Origin: Silurus meridionalis
Taxonomy: Eukaryota; Chordata; Actinopteri; Siluriformes; Siluridae
Assembly: GCF_014805685.1 (NCBI RefSeq)
Contig: NC_060906.1
Coordinates: 5,034,115 to 5,098,114, forward strand
DNA length: 64,000 nt
Reading direction: 5' to 3'
Each line of letters starts with the position of its first letter. Positions within the stretch are counted from its first letter, which is position 1. A program made the position numbers and the translations under genes. Below are positions 11,761 to 23,754 of this stretch, piece by piece. The notes below the pieces were generated by a model that was not told the DNA's origin, ran no database searches, and worked only from the letters and a program-made list of their open reading frames with translations.

Positions 11761-12776
11761 AGATAATGGATGAGGGACTGCAAAAAGACTCAAATAACAG
11801 TTGGGTGGCACCATTACCCTTTAAGAGTCCACGACCACGGCTGCCAGACAACAGGCCTCAGGCGCTGAAGCGTCTCATGTCTCTCAAGCGTAACTTTGAG
11901 AAAAAGCCTGAGATGAAAGACCACTTTCTCTCCTTCATGGGCAGCATGTTTCGGAACTCTCATGCAGAGTTAGCCCCCCCTCTCAGCCCGGATGAAGAAA
12001 GGTGGTACTTACCAATGTTCGGCGTGTATCATCCGAAGAAACCAAAAAAAATTTGTGTGGTATTCGATTCCAGTGCCCAATACGACGGCGTATCACTCAA
12101 CAACGTGCTGTTAACAGGACCTGACCTTAATAACACACTACTGGGAGTGTTGATTCGGTTCAGAAGAGAGGCCATCACCGTCACAGCTGACATAGAACAG
12201 ATGTTCTATTGCTTCCGGGTAAGAGAAAAGGATCGTGACTTCTTACGTTTTCTCTGGTTCGAGAATAATGACCTTTCCAAAGCCATTGTGGATTACCGCA
12301 TGAACGTCCATGTCTTTGGCAACAGCCCGTCACCTGCAGTGGCTATTCATGGTCTACACAAATCTGTACAAGGCAACGAATTCCACGTCAACCCAGATGT
12401 GCGGCACTTTGTGTTACATGACTTCTATGTCGATGATGGGCTGAAGTCTCTGCCCACAGTTCAAGCTGCTTTTAGCCTGTTAAAAAGGACACAGGATGTG
12501 CTCTCCAAGTCAAATCTGAGACTTCACAAGATTGCGGCAAACAACCAGGAGGTCATGGACGCCTTTCCATCCAGTGACCATGCGAGTGACCTCAAAGACC
12601 TTGACCTTGATGCAGACGCGCTGCCATTGCAGCGCAGCCTCGGGCTTGACTGGAATCTCAAGACAGACTGTTTCCTTTTTAATGTCTCCAGTGAGACCAA
12701 GCCCTACACACGGCGGGTGTCTTGTCCACAATCAACAGCCTCTACGACCCACTGGGATTCGTTGCACCCGTCATAG
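11750..12776 (+). pseudogene. BEL/Pao reverse transcriptase
   Basis: The frame starting at about 11750 has the fingers motif VVFDSSAQYDGVSLN, palm motif A (TVTADIEQMF) and the catalytic YVDD box at 12427-12438 (FYVDDGLKS). Between them is the long BEL-type insertion region. RT would copy element RNA into DNA in cytoplasmic particles. The key aspartates are intact, but the frame is lost around 12690-12780, so no full polyprotein can be made. Confidence 0.85.
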
Positions 12777-12779
12777 TCC

Positions 12780-13740
12780 AAGGCAAAGCTATCCTGTGAG
12801 AGCTTACAGCGGAGAAAGGTGACTGGGACGTGCCCTTACCTCCTGCCATGGAAGATGCCTGGACGTCATGGAGAGCCTCTCTGTCTGAGCTCGCTGAGCT
12901 TTCCATCCCTAGGCGTTACACAGAAGCCTCACCATCAGCAGCGGTAAGAAGAGAACTGTGTGTGTTCTGTGATGTGTCAGTCAAAGCTATCGGGGCTGTA
13001 TGCTACCTGAAAGTGACAGACAGTAATGGCAACAACCAGATTGGATTTGTAATGGGCAAAGCAAAGCTGGCCCCCCGCCCTGAACACACAGTGCCGAGAC
13101 TCGAACTCTGTGCAGCAGTGCTTGCTGTTGAGTTAGCAGACCTGGTCTTAGCAGAATTAGACCTACAGATTGATGCCGTAACCTACTACTCAGACAGTAA
13201 AGTAGTCCTGGGCTATATTTGCAATGAGACCAGGCGCTTTTATGTCTATGTCAGCAACCGTGTGTTACGCATCCGAAGATCCTGCCGACCAGACCAGTGG
13301 CGTTACGTGCCAACAGACCAGAACCCTGCAGATCACGCAACACGTTCTGTTCCTGCTGGACAACTGAAACACACCAACTGGTTGAGTGGCCCCAAATTTC
13401 TCTCCAAGCCGGAGCCTAGCATTTCTGAGAGTACTTATGACCTTGTTGACCCGAGCTCAGACCCAGATATTCGCCCTTTGGTGTCTGCCTTAAGCACTGC
13501 AGCCTCAAACCAGCAATTGGATTCACAACGCTTTGCAAAGTTCTCTACTTGGAGGTTATTAACTCGTGCAGTCACGCGCCTTATTCACATAGCCTGTCAT
13601 TTCAAGACAGTTCACAGAGAGAACAGTGCATGCAAGGGCTGGCATTACTGCAAAGCTGAATTCACAGTTGAGGAATCAGAGAAAGCGACAGCTGTGATCA
13701 TTAAAGCAGTTCAACAAGAAGTCTACAGCCAAGAGATAAA
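12780..13740 (+). pseudogene. BEL/Pao RNase H region
   Basis: A frame open from about 12830. It carries the four acidic positions of RNase H in order: FCDVSVKAIGAV, RLELCAAVLAVELA, YYSDSKVVLGYI and QNPADHATR, so the catalytic set D-E-D-D looks intact. Upstream, 12780-12830 contains a TGA that separates it from RT. The element-specific region that leads into integrase starts near 13560 (FSTWRLLTRAVTRLI). Confidence 0.8.
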
Positions 13741-13998
13741 CAATTCCTCCCAACATTGCAGGCCCGCAAGAAATGGCAGTCCACTCAGCCGAACATTTAG
13801 CCTGGAAGCGTTGTTCTCCTTAAGGACAGCCAAGCACCTAGGAATGAATGGCCTCTCGGAATGATTACACAGGCCTTCCCTAGCAAGGATGGGAAAGTGC
13901 GCCAGGTTGAGGTAAAAATCTTCAAACCAGGCGGGTCTAGCCTCTTTTTCCGGCCAGTCAATGAAATTGTTCTCCTTCTACCTCCAGAGGCACAGTAG
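13741..13998 (+). pseudogene. BEL/Pao integrase C-terminal (DUF5641-type) remnant; integrase core deleted
   Basis: Immediately after the pre-integrase spacer the translation jumps to the C-terminal tail: LQARKKWQST, GSVVLLKD and WPLGMI, all near 13755-13865, then KDGKVRQVEV. The zinc-binding and catalytic DDE portions of integrase, normally several hundred codons, are missing. The stop at 13996-13998 is followed by an A-rich stretch and the polypurine tract. The copy could not have integrated itself in this state. Confidence 0.7.
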
Positions 13999-14069
13999 AT
14001 GGACTGGTAAAAAAAAAAAAAAAACTGTGCATGGACTGTGGGTGACGTGTGTTCACGTCAGACGGGGAG

Positions 14070-14714
14070 TGTTCTGTTCTTAATGGTAACATTTAGATAA
14101 GCATTGAGTTTCATGTTTTCAGAAAATAACATGCTTTAAACGTTTATTCAGATTCCTATGCGTTCTTATTTAGGTCATGGTCATTTTAAGATCGCGCTGT
14201 TCTAATTGTCCTATTACGTTACCCGTAGTCGGGAAGTAATCATTCACGCATTCCAAGCGCATTGTTTTTAGACGCTTATATGCATCGCGTTCTCCTCATC
14301 TGTCTTCTCCTTGTGTCTGGCATAGCATCGATGGTATGTATATTTGTCTTTGTGAGATTGTCTGAAGGAATTCTTAGTTATTTTCGTCAATACTTTGTTT
14401 GTAAAGTATAATCTGAGGACGGTTTGAATTTACTACAACTATGCAAATGTTAGCTCACGTGTGTCGTTTGCGATGAGTTGTGCGTTGTCTCATTGACTTG
14501 AATGTTATTCAAATGTATTTCTTCTCCTCTCTTGAAATGAGTACAAACGAAATGCAGCTGTAATAGTGCAAATTAGCCTTTATTCAAGTTGAGTTAAGGT
14601 TTGATGAAGTTGGCGTTACTCTGATTTGTCATTGTTTTTTTTTCATTTTATGTGTTGCAGTTTTACTTTTCTTTGCATCTCCAATAAACCTGTGGAACTA
14701 AGAATTAATCTTCA
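14070..14714 (+). repeat. Single LTR of the BEL/Pao element
   Basis: Preceded by a purine tract GACGGGGAG (14061-14069). It begins TGTTCTG and, by my reading, ends at CTTCA (14714). AATAAA sits at 14683-14688, about 26 bases before the proposed end, as expected for an R/U5 polyadenylation signal. No second copy is found in the window, so the boundaries rest on signals and not on an LTR alignment. Confidence 0.6.
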
Positions 14715-14783
14715 GAGTTTTGGTGTTGGGAAAAGTTTAGCTGGCCGTCAAGATATTAAGTGAACATATCAAGGATGGCACAC
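14715..14783 (+). other. Leader-like segment after the LTR, ending in an ATG
   Basis: Begins GAGTTTTGGTGTTGGGAAAA, with the TGG expected of a primer-binding site just inside a 5' LTR. It ends with AAGGATGG (a good Kozak context) a few bases before satellite resumes. Such a segment belongs 5' of gag, but here lies 3' of pol and the LTR. This is the observation behind the permutation finding. Confidence 0.55.
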
Positions 14784-15097
14784 CAGAAGTCAGAGGAAAT
14801 TAATAACAGTTATACCAGAGATCAGAGAAAATTATTAATAGCAGTTATACCAGAGGTCGGAGTAAATTAATAACAGTTATACCAGAGGTCAGAGTAAATT
14901 AATAACAGTTATACCGGAGGTCAGAGAAAATAAAAATGGCAGTTATACCAGAGGTCAGAGTAAATTAAAAACAGTTATACCAGAGGTCAGAGTAAATTAA
15001 TAACAGTTATACCAGAGGTCAAAGTAAAGTTAAAGTTATGGCAGTTATACCAGAGGTCAGAGTAAAGTACTAGCAGTTATACCAGAGATCAGAGCAA
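14784..15097. repeat. AT-rich ~32-bp satellite, block 3
   Basis: About nine units of the same satellite. It leads into the second copy of the CRE-rich segment with the same junction (AGAGATCAGAGCAAAGACAG) seen at about 2478-2498, so satellite plus segment were duplicated together. Confidence 0.95.
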
Positions 15098-15738
15098 AGA
15101 CAGACAGGGGGCGGGGCAGGTGATGTCACATGGTGTAATCACATGACCCAGCGTCCAACTCGCCTCGCCGTGCCGAGTGTTTAGACAGGTCACACGCCCG
15201 TGTCTCCGGAGTTTTGTCGTTTTATGTTTTTTTTTGTGCGTTCACGTCCACCTGACGTCATGTGACGTCACGCGGCGTAGATATGGCACTCCGCCGGATA
15301 TTACCCAGACCGTGCCGAGCGGTTTGATGTGTCACACGTCCGGGTCCAAACGAGTTTAGGGACACGGTAAGCTAATAGGTTTGTTTGGTGGGTGTGCCGT
15401 CTGTACGTCTGGAGGTTTGAGCCAGAGAAAGGAAGCTGATTCATGGGCTTTTCTTTCTCTTTCCCTGCACCCTCCCCCCTCTGGTTCTGTTGCCTTGTTG
15501 GGGAATTTCAAACTCCTATGGAGATTCCCCTGGAGCTCATAGCAGCCACAGTGCTCTCTTCTGGGCATGGGATGTTGAATATTTTGGGAGAGGATCCCAT
15601 GCACCTAAATGAACACCGTGGCTGCTCTGAGCTCCAGAGGATAAGTCTTTGTAATGTTTTATCAGCCTGCAGAGATGAAGGCCCAATCCTTTACAAGGTG
15701 ACAGAACCAGGGCGTTTGTGTGCACTAAGCCACGTCAG
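15098..15738. repeat. Segmental duplication copy B
   Basis: Near-identical to 2493-2790 and then to 3333-3667, lacking the intervening ~540 bases. CRE words TGACGTCA are conserved. No coding potential beyond short open stretches shared with copy A. Confidence 0.85.
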
Positions 15739-17700
15739 ATTATGGTTCTATTGGGAGTAACTGCTCATGGTTCAGGGTCCAGAGACATGTCTTGTGTCAC
15801 TGTGGTGAAATCAGAACCGCTATGTAAATTTCATTTGGTTTGACATGATGTTTCTGCTTCCTTAACTTTCATTCTAACCAATGTATTATTCTTTGTGCTA
15901 GTGGTGGCATGGAGTCCTGCTGAAATCATGACTCTCCATCTTCACAGTCCATTAGAGTTAAGTTTCTACTGAAGTATCAGATGTCTGTACACTTATAAAC
16001 AGGTCTGCTCTCTGCCTGCTCTCACATTTATTCATTTTTTTTCTGAATGTGAAGGATGAGAATTCAAAGGAATAACAGGAGAAAATGGCACCATAAGGAT
16101 CGGAAAGCATGATCTTTCACCTACTGATATCAGAACCTATGCTAGCAACCAAAACTTCTTGAAAGGGGGTTTCACAGGGATATAAATATAGATAGATTAG
16201 TATAAGACATGTGGCGGTATTCGGTAATGCAGTAAATCGCAGTAAAGAATATGCACAGTATTGTTATCGCAGACATTTCAAAATAGCGTGAATAATTGTT
16301 AATACAAATGTAGAAGTTTAGAACGTGTCTTAGCTGCTTTTTCATGCTAATACACTGCGTGTATGCTGTGTAAAAGACACATGCGCACTCTGATGTAAAC
16401 AGTCTCCACGTGGAGGAGAAGCATGGCGTAAGGTGGAACACTGACGTTAATTTATGCCCCTTCTAAATAAGTAAAGTCAAAAGTTTGAAAATATTTTGGG
16501 TAGCGGAAAATGCTGAGGGACTGCTGGTAAAAGACGATTTCCCTTTGTGTGAAACATGTGGAGGGAAAGTAGCAGCCAAACACCAGAACACGTCCAACAT
16601 GTTCGCTCATCTTCCAGACAGCCATCCAGTGCTATTCAGGAAAATAATTGTAATTTTACTTCTTATTTCCGTGTCGTACACCATGTAAAATTTTTTTTCC
16701 ACAGAATTGAATACCGTGATGAAACCTTACGGTATTATGCATTTGCCGGCTCGTGCTGTGGCTGTAGTGCAGCAGATCCAGGACATCACCATCAGACGTC
16801 GCACGTGCCGAACAATGTGCCGCGGCTTGTCTGAGCTTCAGAGTCCCTGAAATTTGTATAATGTTCCTTAAATAAAATCCCCCTGAAAAACAGAAGAACC
16901 AGAGGCTCACCATGCAACATCTCAAGACCAAAAGAGCACAGAGGATGTGCTGAGCTCCAGAGCATGAGTCCTTAAACTTTTTTTTCATGCTCCAGAGATC
17001 CAATCCATTTTCCCCTACAGGGTGGTAGAACCAGGACACTAATCTCTTACACTAAGGCATTTTGGCAATGTCTTTGGGCAGGCGCTCTGGAGGTCCCGCT
17101 TTTGAATCGTTTCGCAGTGATATTTATGTTGCACAAGCAATGAAAACGATGACGAGCATCACGTGCTTCTCCTTCTTTCTCCTCTTTTCTTTCTCTTTCC
17201 ATGCACACTCCCACATCAATAGATTAGAACGCAACCCACACTTAGATTAGATTAGATGAGAATAAAAGGCCATTTTTTTATAGTTTTTTTTATATCTGTA
17301 TAGCACCAGCACACCTACAAACCATGCTGAACCTGCTGAAATCATGACTCTCTATCTTCACCGTCCATTACAGTTAAGTTTCTACTGAAGAATCAGATCT
17401 CTGTACACTTATATACAGCTCTGCTCTCTGGCTGCTCTTACATTTATTCTTTTCTTTTCTGAATGTGGCAGAATGTGTATTCTGCTGAAATCCAATGAGA
17501 AAAGAGCAGCAATAAGGCTTGGAGGAATTGATCCTTTAAGCAAATAAAGCAGGACCTATGCTCCAAACCAAAACTTCTTGCAAAGGAGGTACAGTATCGC
17601 ACCAGAGGCCATAAATAGAAACTGAATGAATTTGCTGTCAAACCGAATGTAAATGACATGATTTCACCACAGTGACACAAGACATGTCTGACTCACGGAT
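15739..17700. mobile_element. Repeat-flanked composite with hAT/BED-type fragment
   Basis: A 31-base inverted repeat, identical by eye, brackets the unit (15783-15813 and 17659-17689). Inside it a ~260-base direct repeat occurs at 15912-16170 and 17328-17590. Between the direct repeats lies the BED zinc-finger fragment. This could be a non-autonomous DNA element that captured part of a transposase, or a decayed hAT copy with its middle lost. No target-site duplication was recognised. Confidence 0.5.
16485..16645 (+). pseudogene. BED-type zinc finger fragment (hAT transposase or ZBED-like)
   Basis: The frame from about 16485 gives FPLCETCGGKVAAKHQNTSN then MFAHLPDSH, a C-x2-C...H-x4-H BED finger. 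BED fingers bind DNA in hAT transposases and in domesticated ZBED proteins. The frame then diverges; pieces of coding-like sequence follow in another frame to about 16835. No catalytic domain is present. The alternative, one exon of a host ZBED gene, is less likely given the flanking repeats. Confidence 0.65.
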
Positions 17701-17803
17701 CATGTTGATAGACTGTAGGAAGAACCAGCCCCAGAATCCCCATTATACTGTGTGACTCCACTTTTGACTTTCCATTGTGTAATCCCATACTTTAGCTTCT
17801 GCA

Positions 17804-17804
<1 letters not shown>

Positions 17805-17864
<60 letters not shown>

Positions 17865-17893
17865 TTAATAATAATAATAATGATAATAATAAA
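17805..17893. repeat. (AAT)n microsatellite
   Basis: About 30 AAT/TAA triplets with a few interruptions near 17863-17893. Confidence 0.97.
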
Positions 17894-17910
17894 AAACAAT
17901 AACAATTGAT

Positions 17911-18405
17911 ATATCAGTTATACCATGGGTCAGAGTAAAGTAATAGCAGTTATACCAGATTCCATTTTAAATTAATACCAGTTATACCAGAGGTCAGAGT
18001 AAATTAATAATAGCAGTTATACCAGAGGTCAGAGTAAATTAATAATAGCAGTTATACCAGAGGTCAGAGTAAATTAATAACAGTTATACCAGAGGTCAGA
18101 GTAAATTAATAACAGTTATACCAGAGGTCAGAGTAAATGAATAACAGTTATACCAGAGGTCAGAGTAAATTAATGGCAGTTTTACCAGAGGTCAGAGTAA
18201 ATTAATAACAGTTATACCAGAGGTCAGAGTAAATTAATAACAGTTATACCAGAGGTCAGGGTGAAGTTAAATTTATGGCAGTTATACCAGAGGTCAGAGT
18301 AAAGTAATAGCAGTTATACCAGAGATCAGAGCAAATTAATAATAGCAGTTATAGCAGAGGTCAGAGTAAATTAATAGCAGTTATACCAGATATCAGAGTA
18401 CAGTG
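17911..18405. repeat. AT-rich ~32-bp satellite, block 4
   Basis: About fifteen units of the satellite seen in blocks 1-3, somewhat more diverged at both ends. Confidence 0.95.
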
Positions 18406-18406
18406 G

Positions 18407-18452
18407 AACCTCGGGTTACAAATTTAATTGGTTCCGGTACTTTATTCGTAAC
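18407..18452 (+). mobile_element. Likely DNA-transposon terminal sequence cut by the gap
   Basis: CAGTGGAACCTCGGGTTACA then TTGGTTCCGG is the type of terminus found on a common fish DNA transposon (CAGTGG-ACCTCGG start). It abuts the satellite on the left and the N run on the right, so the rest of the element is not visible. Confidence 0.4.
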
Positions 18453-18552
18453 NNNNNNNNNNNNNNNNNNNNNNNNNNNNNNNNNNNNNNNNNNNNNNNN
18501 NNNNNNNNNNNNNNNNNNNNNNNNNNNNNNNNNNNNNNNNNNNNNNNNNNNN
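18453..18552. other. Assembly gap (100 N)
   Basis: Exactly 100 N, a usual placeholder for a gap of unknown length. It sits at the edge of the (TC)n tract, so real sequence is missing here. Confidence 0.99.
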
Positions 18553-20672
<2,120 letters not shown>

Positions 20673-20675
20673 TTC

Positions 20676-20733
20676 GATGGACTTGAAATCCTTTGGGGTC
20701 TCCAAGCGTAGGTTTCGAATCCTGCTGACTACG
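20676..20733 (+). pseudogene. 5'-truncated tRNA-Ser (UGA) sequence
   Basis: Begins inside the anticodon arm (GGACTTGAAATCC, loop CTTGAAA, anticodon TGA) and continues through a long variable arm, a T arm with canonical TTCGAAT loop and the 3' acceptor half GACTACG. The D arm and 5' acceptor are absent and replaced by the (TC)n flank. It is therefore not a functional tRNA. Its 3' flank matches that of the complete tRNA 193 bases downstream, so the two arose by tandem duplication. Confidence 0.8.
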
Positions 20734-20844
20734 TTTCACTTTCTGATTTTACATTTCCTATTAATTACCCCGATACAGTTATTTTACATGTTGTTGTGTT
20801 AATAGGACTTTCAGTTTAAGTAGGGGATGATAGAAAACTGTGCA

Positions 20845-20926
20845 GTAGTCGTGGCCGAGTGGTTAAGGCAATGGACTAGAAATCCATTGGGGTCCCCTCA
20901 TGCAGGTTTGAATCCTGCTGACTACG
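20845..20926 (+). tRNA. tRNA-Ser (AGA anticodon)
   Basis: 82 bases. Acceptor GTAGTCG pairs with TGACTAC (last pair G-T), discriminator G. The D arm is GGCCGAGTGGTTAAGGC, the anticodon stem-loop TGGACTAGAAATCCA (anticodon AGA), followed by the long class II variable arm expected of tRNA-Ser. The T stem is GCAGG/CCTGC. The T loop is TTTGAAT instead of TTCGAAT, so the C56 that normally pairs with G19 is changed. That change is compatible with a decaying copy. No clear T4 terminator directly follows. Box A and B internal promoters are otherwise recognisable. Confidence 0.85.
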
Positions 20927-21050
20927 GTTAACTTTCTGTTTACATTTCCTATTAATTACCCCGATCCAGTTAGCTTACAGGTTCTTGTGTTAATAGGGCT
21001 AACCCTAGATTCACTTTCTGTTTACATTTCCTATTAAATCTCTTCTCTAA
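20927..21050. repeat. Duplicated tRNA 3' flank
   Basis: ACTTTCTGTTTACATTTCC and following ~90 bases repeat the flank of the upstream truncated tRNA (20734-20820). A third, shorter copy starts at about 21010. Confidence 0.8.
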
Positions 21051-21345
21051 CTTTACCATTCACTTCACTGACCATCACACTCACATCACTGACCACCACA
21101 CTCACATCACTGATCAACACATATCACTGACCATCACACTCACATCGCTGACCATCACACTCACATCACTGACCATTACACTTACATCACTGACCATTAC
21201 ACTCACATCACTGACCATCACACTCATCACTGACCATCACACACACTCATCACTGATCATCACACTCATCACTGACCATCACACTTACATCACTGACCAT
21301 TACACTCTCATCACTGACCATCACACTCACATCACTGACCAGGTC
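21050..21345. repeat. ~22-26-bp minisatellite (CACTGACCATCACACTCACAT)
   Basis: About a dozen units with small length changes. No ORF or gene signal. The sequence from 21345 to 21530 is unremarkable. Confidence 0.92.
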
Positions 21346-21529
21346 TCCAGCCTTGATAAATGTGGAGGGTTGTGTTATAAAGAACATCCAGTGTAAAACG
21401 TGCCAAATCCGATATGCGGATCACAAATCAGATTTTTAGAGACGGGTGTAAATTCACCGGGTATGTTGATGAAGTTCATCACGACTTTGTATCATGGTAA
21501 GGTCATGGAATGTTATTGCTAAAAGTCTC

Positions 21530-21530
<1 letters not shown>

Positions 21531-21560
<30 letters not shown>

Positions 21561-21620
21561 TTAGATATGTATGGAAGCCTGTTTTCGGCAGTGAAAAAAC
21601 TAAGGTCACAGTTCTGTAAT
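21531..21620. repeat. Short (TC)n and duplicated flank, copy 2
   Basis: About 12 TC units (21531-21554) followed by the same ~65-base flank found after the 2-kb TC tract. Confidence 0.9.
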
Positions 21621-22017
21621 TTTCCGCGGATTTGCGGCACTTTGTGGAAAAGCGCCAAAGAAAACCACGTGATGTGATTTTTAAAGAACAGGTGACTTTT
21701 TTACGTTTTTATGCTAAACAGCTTTGTGTCATTTTCCCAAAGACAAGGTATTTTTATATTCACTCTTTGGAATTAGAATCCATTACGATACTCACAAGAA
21801 TTCTGAGATAAAAAGCAGTTATAAACCCTCAGGCTGATTGTGCGCATGCACGGTAACATCACTGCGTTGCCATGTCTTGTTGACAGAGCTCCGTGTTTTA
21901 TTCTACTGTTTTGGGTTTTTAGTTCTGTTTCATCCGATTACCAGAATGTCAACATACGTGAGGTGAACAGGTTCCTAATCTCCAGATATAAAACTTTAAC
22001 AACAACAACAAACATGA

Positions 22018-22148
22018 CAATAATAATAATAATATTCATAATATTAATAATAATAATAATAATCATCATCATCAGCCACATCTTCATAGTATTAATAATA
22101 ATAATAATAATAATGATAATAATTAATAATGATAACATAATATTATAA
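22018..22148. repeat. (AAT/ATC)n microsatellite
   Basis: Two runs of AAT-type triplets with interspersed ATC. Ile-rich ORFs across it are composition artefacts. Confidence 0.9.
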
Positions 22149-22351
22149 TGATGTTCTCCTCTGTGCTCCTGCAATAAAGAGGAAGTCATTGTGAAGGACT
22201 TTCTTTTTCCTGATCCCACAAATAGTAAGAGTTTATAAAACTGCTGATAAGCCTAAAGTTTAGAAGAATAAAGAAGCTCTTGTGTGATGTTTGATTGTGA
22301 TTCACTCTGTGTTGTGCAAAACACAGCGGTTCAAATCTTCATCTAAAACAG

Positions 22352-22639
22352 ATGGAGGAGCACAGTTTCACGGTCGGATCCTTGGCAGAAACATCATACA
22401 GAAATGAACCTGAGATATTAGAGGATTGGCAGAAGTTCTACCTCCCAGATCACATGTACGTGCAGGTGATTGGTGTTTTTAAGGAGTTCTTTTGTGACTC
22501 CCTCGATGATGAACTGGTGCTGATGGTGTGTGAGGATGGAAAAGTGTTTGCTAATGAAGGTAACAGGTTCCATCTCACCAATAACAACCTGAAGGAACTG
22601 TTTGAACATGGCCTCCAGTTTCCAGGAACCAAACAGTAG
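22352..22639 (+). CDS. Small acidic orphan protein, 95 aa
   Basis: Starts MEEHSFTVGSLAETSYRNEP in a fair Kozak context (ACAGATGG) and ends GLQFPGTKQ. It is acidic and has balanced codon use and no low complexity, unlike the shadow ORFs around it, so it looks like real or recently real coding sequence. It lacks a signal peptide or membrane segment. Right after the TAG at 22637-22639 the frame stays open for nine codons (YRGQSFEHM) up to GTGAGA, which would make a splice donor. So either this is a complete single-exon protein, or an exon whose stop is a recent nonsense change. I do not recognise the family. It lies on the opposite strand from the FIIND-CARD exons 2.8 kb away. Confidence 0.5.
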   Translation: MEEHSFTVGSLAETSYRNEPEILEDWQKFYLPDHMYVQVIGVFKEFFCDSLDDELVLMVCEDGKVFANEGNRFHLTNNNLKELFEHGLQFPGTKQ

Positions 22640-22894
22640 TATCGAGGTCAAAGCTTTGAGCACATGGTGAGATGGACTTCAGTGTTTCTATTCAGTATTA
22701 ATTCCAGCTTCAAGAGCTTCCTGATTTTCAATCTCTCATATAAAACCTTTACATGATCATAGATCATCGATCTTCACAAACCTTTTACACAATATCATCT
22801 AGTGATACAGAACACCATTTAGCATAATATTAGGAACAATAAGGATAATTATGCATTATTCTATTATAAACAACACTTATTTATAATTAATATT

Positions 22895-23690
22895 ATTGTA
22901 GTAGGTCAGTCTAGGTACTGCCCTAGTAAACGTGACTGTCGCCTGAATGACTGGTGTGACAGGCAATTGGCTGCCGTTCCAGGCATATTTAAGACGTCGG
23001 TGATGCCACCTGAGCGTGCATGATCCAATCTCGTTTGTGGGCGGGTGCACGTGGCTTTGCGGGAGGCATGTACCTAGCTGTTTGGCTGTATGTACCTAAT
23101 TGTTTTTATATTCTTGTTTGTTTTTGTTTATTTCAGGAGCTGAAGGCCTCCAGTGAGGGAAGCTAGCTGTTTTGACCCTGTGACGGTGGTGTTTCTTTTA
23201 CAGAGTGTTTTGCCATGACCATTGCATCTCCCTCATTTAGTGTGTGTGTGTGTGTGTGTGTGTTATTGTGCGGAGCATACTTGGGTGAGTGGTGTGTCTT
23301 AAGATACTCACTGTGCAGCTAGCCACCCTACTGGTAAGCCTCAGCCTGAAAGTATTTTATTTTCTTTATTTTATTTCTGCCTGGTCAACAGTCTTTTTTA
23401 ACTAATTTTAAGTAATTATCCTTATTGTGAAATAAAAGTATTTTTGTATTTATATTCACGTCTACTGTGTTTAGTGGAAACAAACCTGTGTGCTCTATTT
23501 TCCGTCTAAATTTCCCCGTTCATAGAAACGGGGTGGCGTAATCTGCTTTTCATTCTAGTTGTGTACTAGTGTCAATTTTTTCACCGCCCAAAATTTAATG
23601 GCAGGGTCGGACTTAGTATTGAGGAGTGGGTTGAGGAGGCCCAGGCTTGTATGCGTGCCTTTCTGATACTGACAAGGCGTTCTATCTGCT
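22895..23690 (+). mobile_element. Ty3/Gypsy-type LTR plus start of gag
   Basis: Contains an AATAAA (about 23431), a (GT)n run at 23241-23262, and downstream coding-like sequence FNGRVGLSIEEWVEEAQACM at about 23598-23660. That sequence has the look of the N-terminal capsid region of Gypsy-type gag and the derived PNMA family. The frame is lost soon after. The natural reading is a 5' LTR with leader and the first ~30 codons of gag, the rest deleted. LTR ends are not certain. Confidence 0.55.
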
Positions 23691-23754
23691 ATTTAGCTAT
23701 TCTGGATCAAAAATTACAACATCTTAAGAAAACATTTTTAAGATATGAATTTTT

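Larger units (their letters stand above)
9061..14783 (+). mobile_element. BEL/Pao-type LTR retrotransposon, decayed and apparently circularly permuted
   Basis: Order of parts: gag-like region, zinc knuckle, aspartic protease, RT, RNase H, integrase C-terminal region only, one LTR (about 14070-14714), then a ~69-base leader-like piece ending at an ATG, then satellite. No 5' LTR precedes gag; satellite abuts the gag frame directly. At least four frame breaks are present, and the integrase core is deleted. Sequence ACCAG lies at both satellite junctions. Protease, RT and RNase H signature residues are still recognisable, so decay is moderate. BEL/Pao is assigned from the domain order and the DUF1759/DUF1758/A17-type features. 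Confidence 0.85.
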
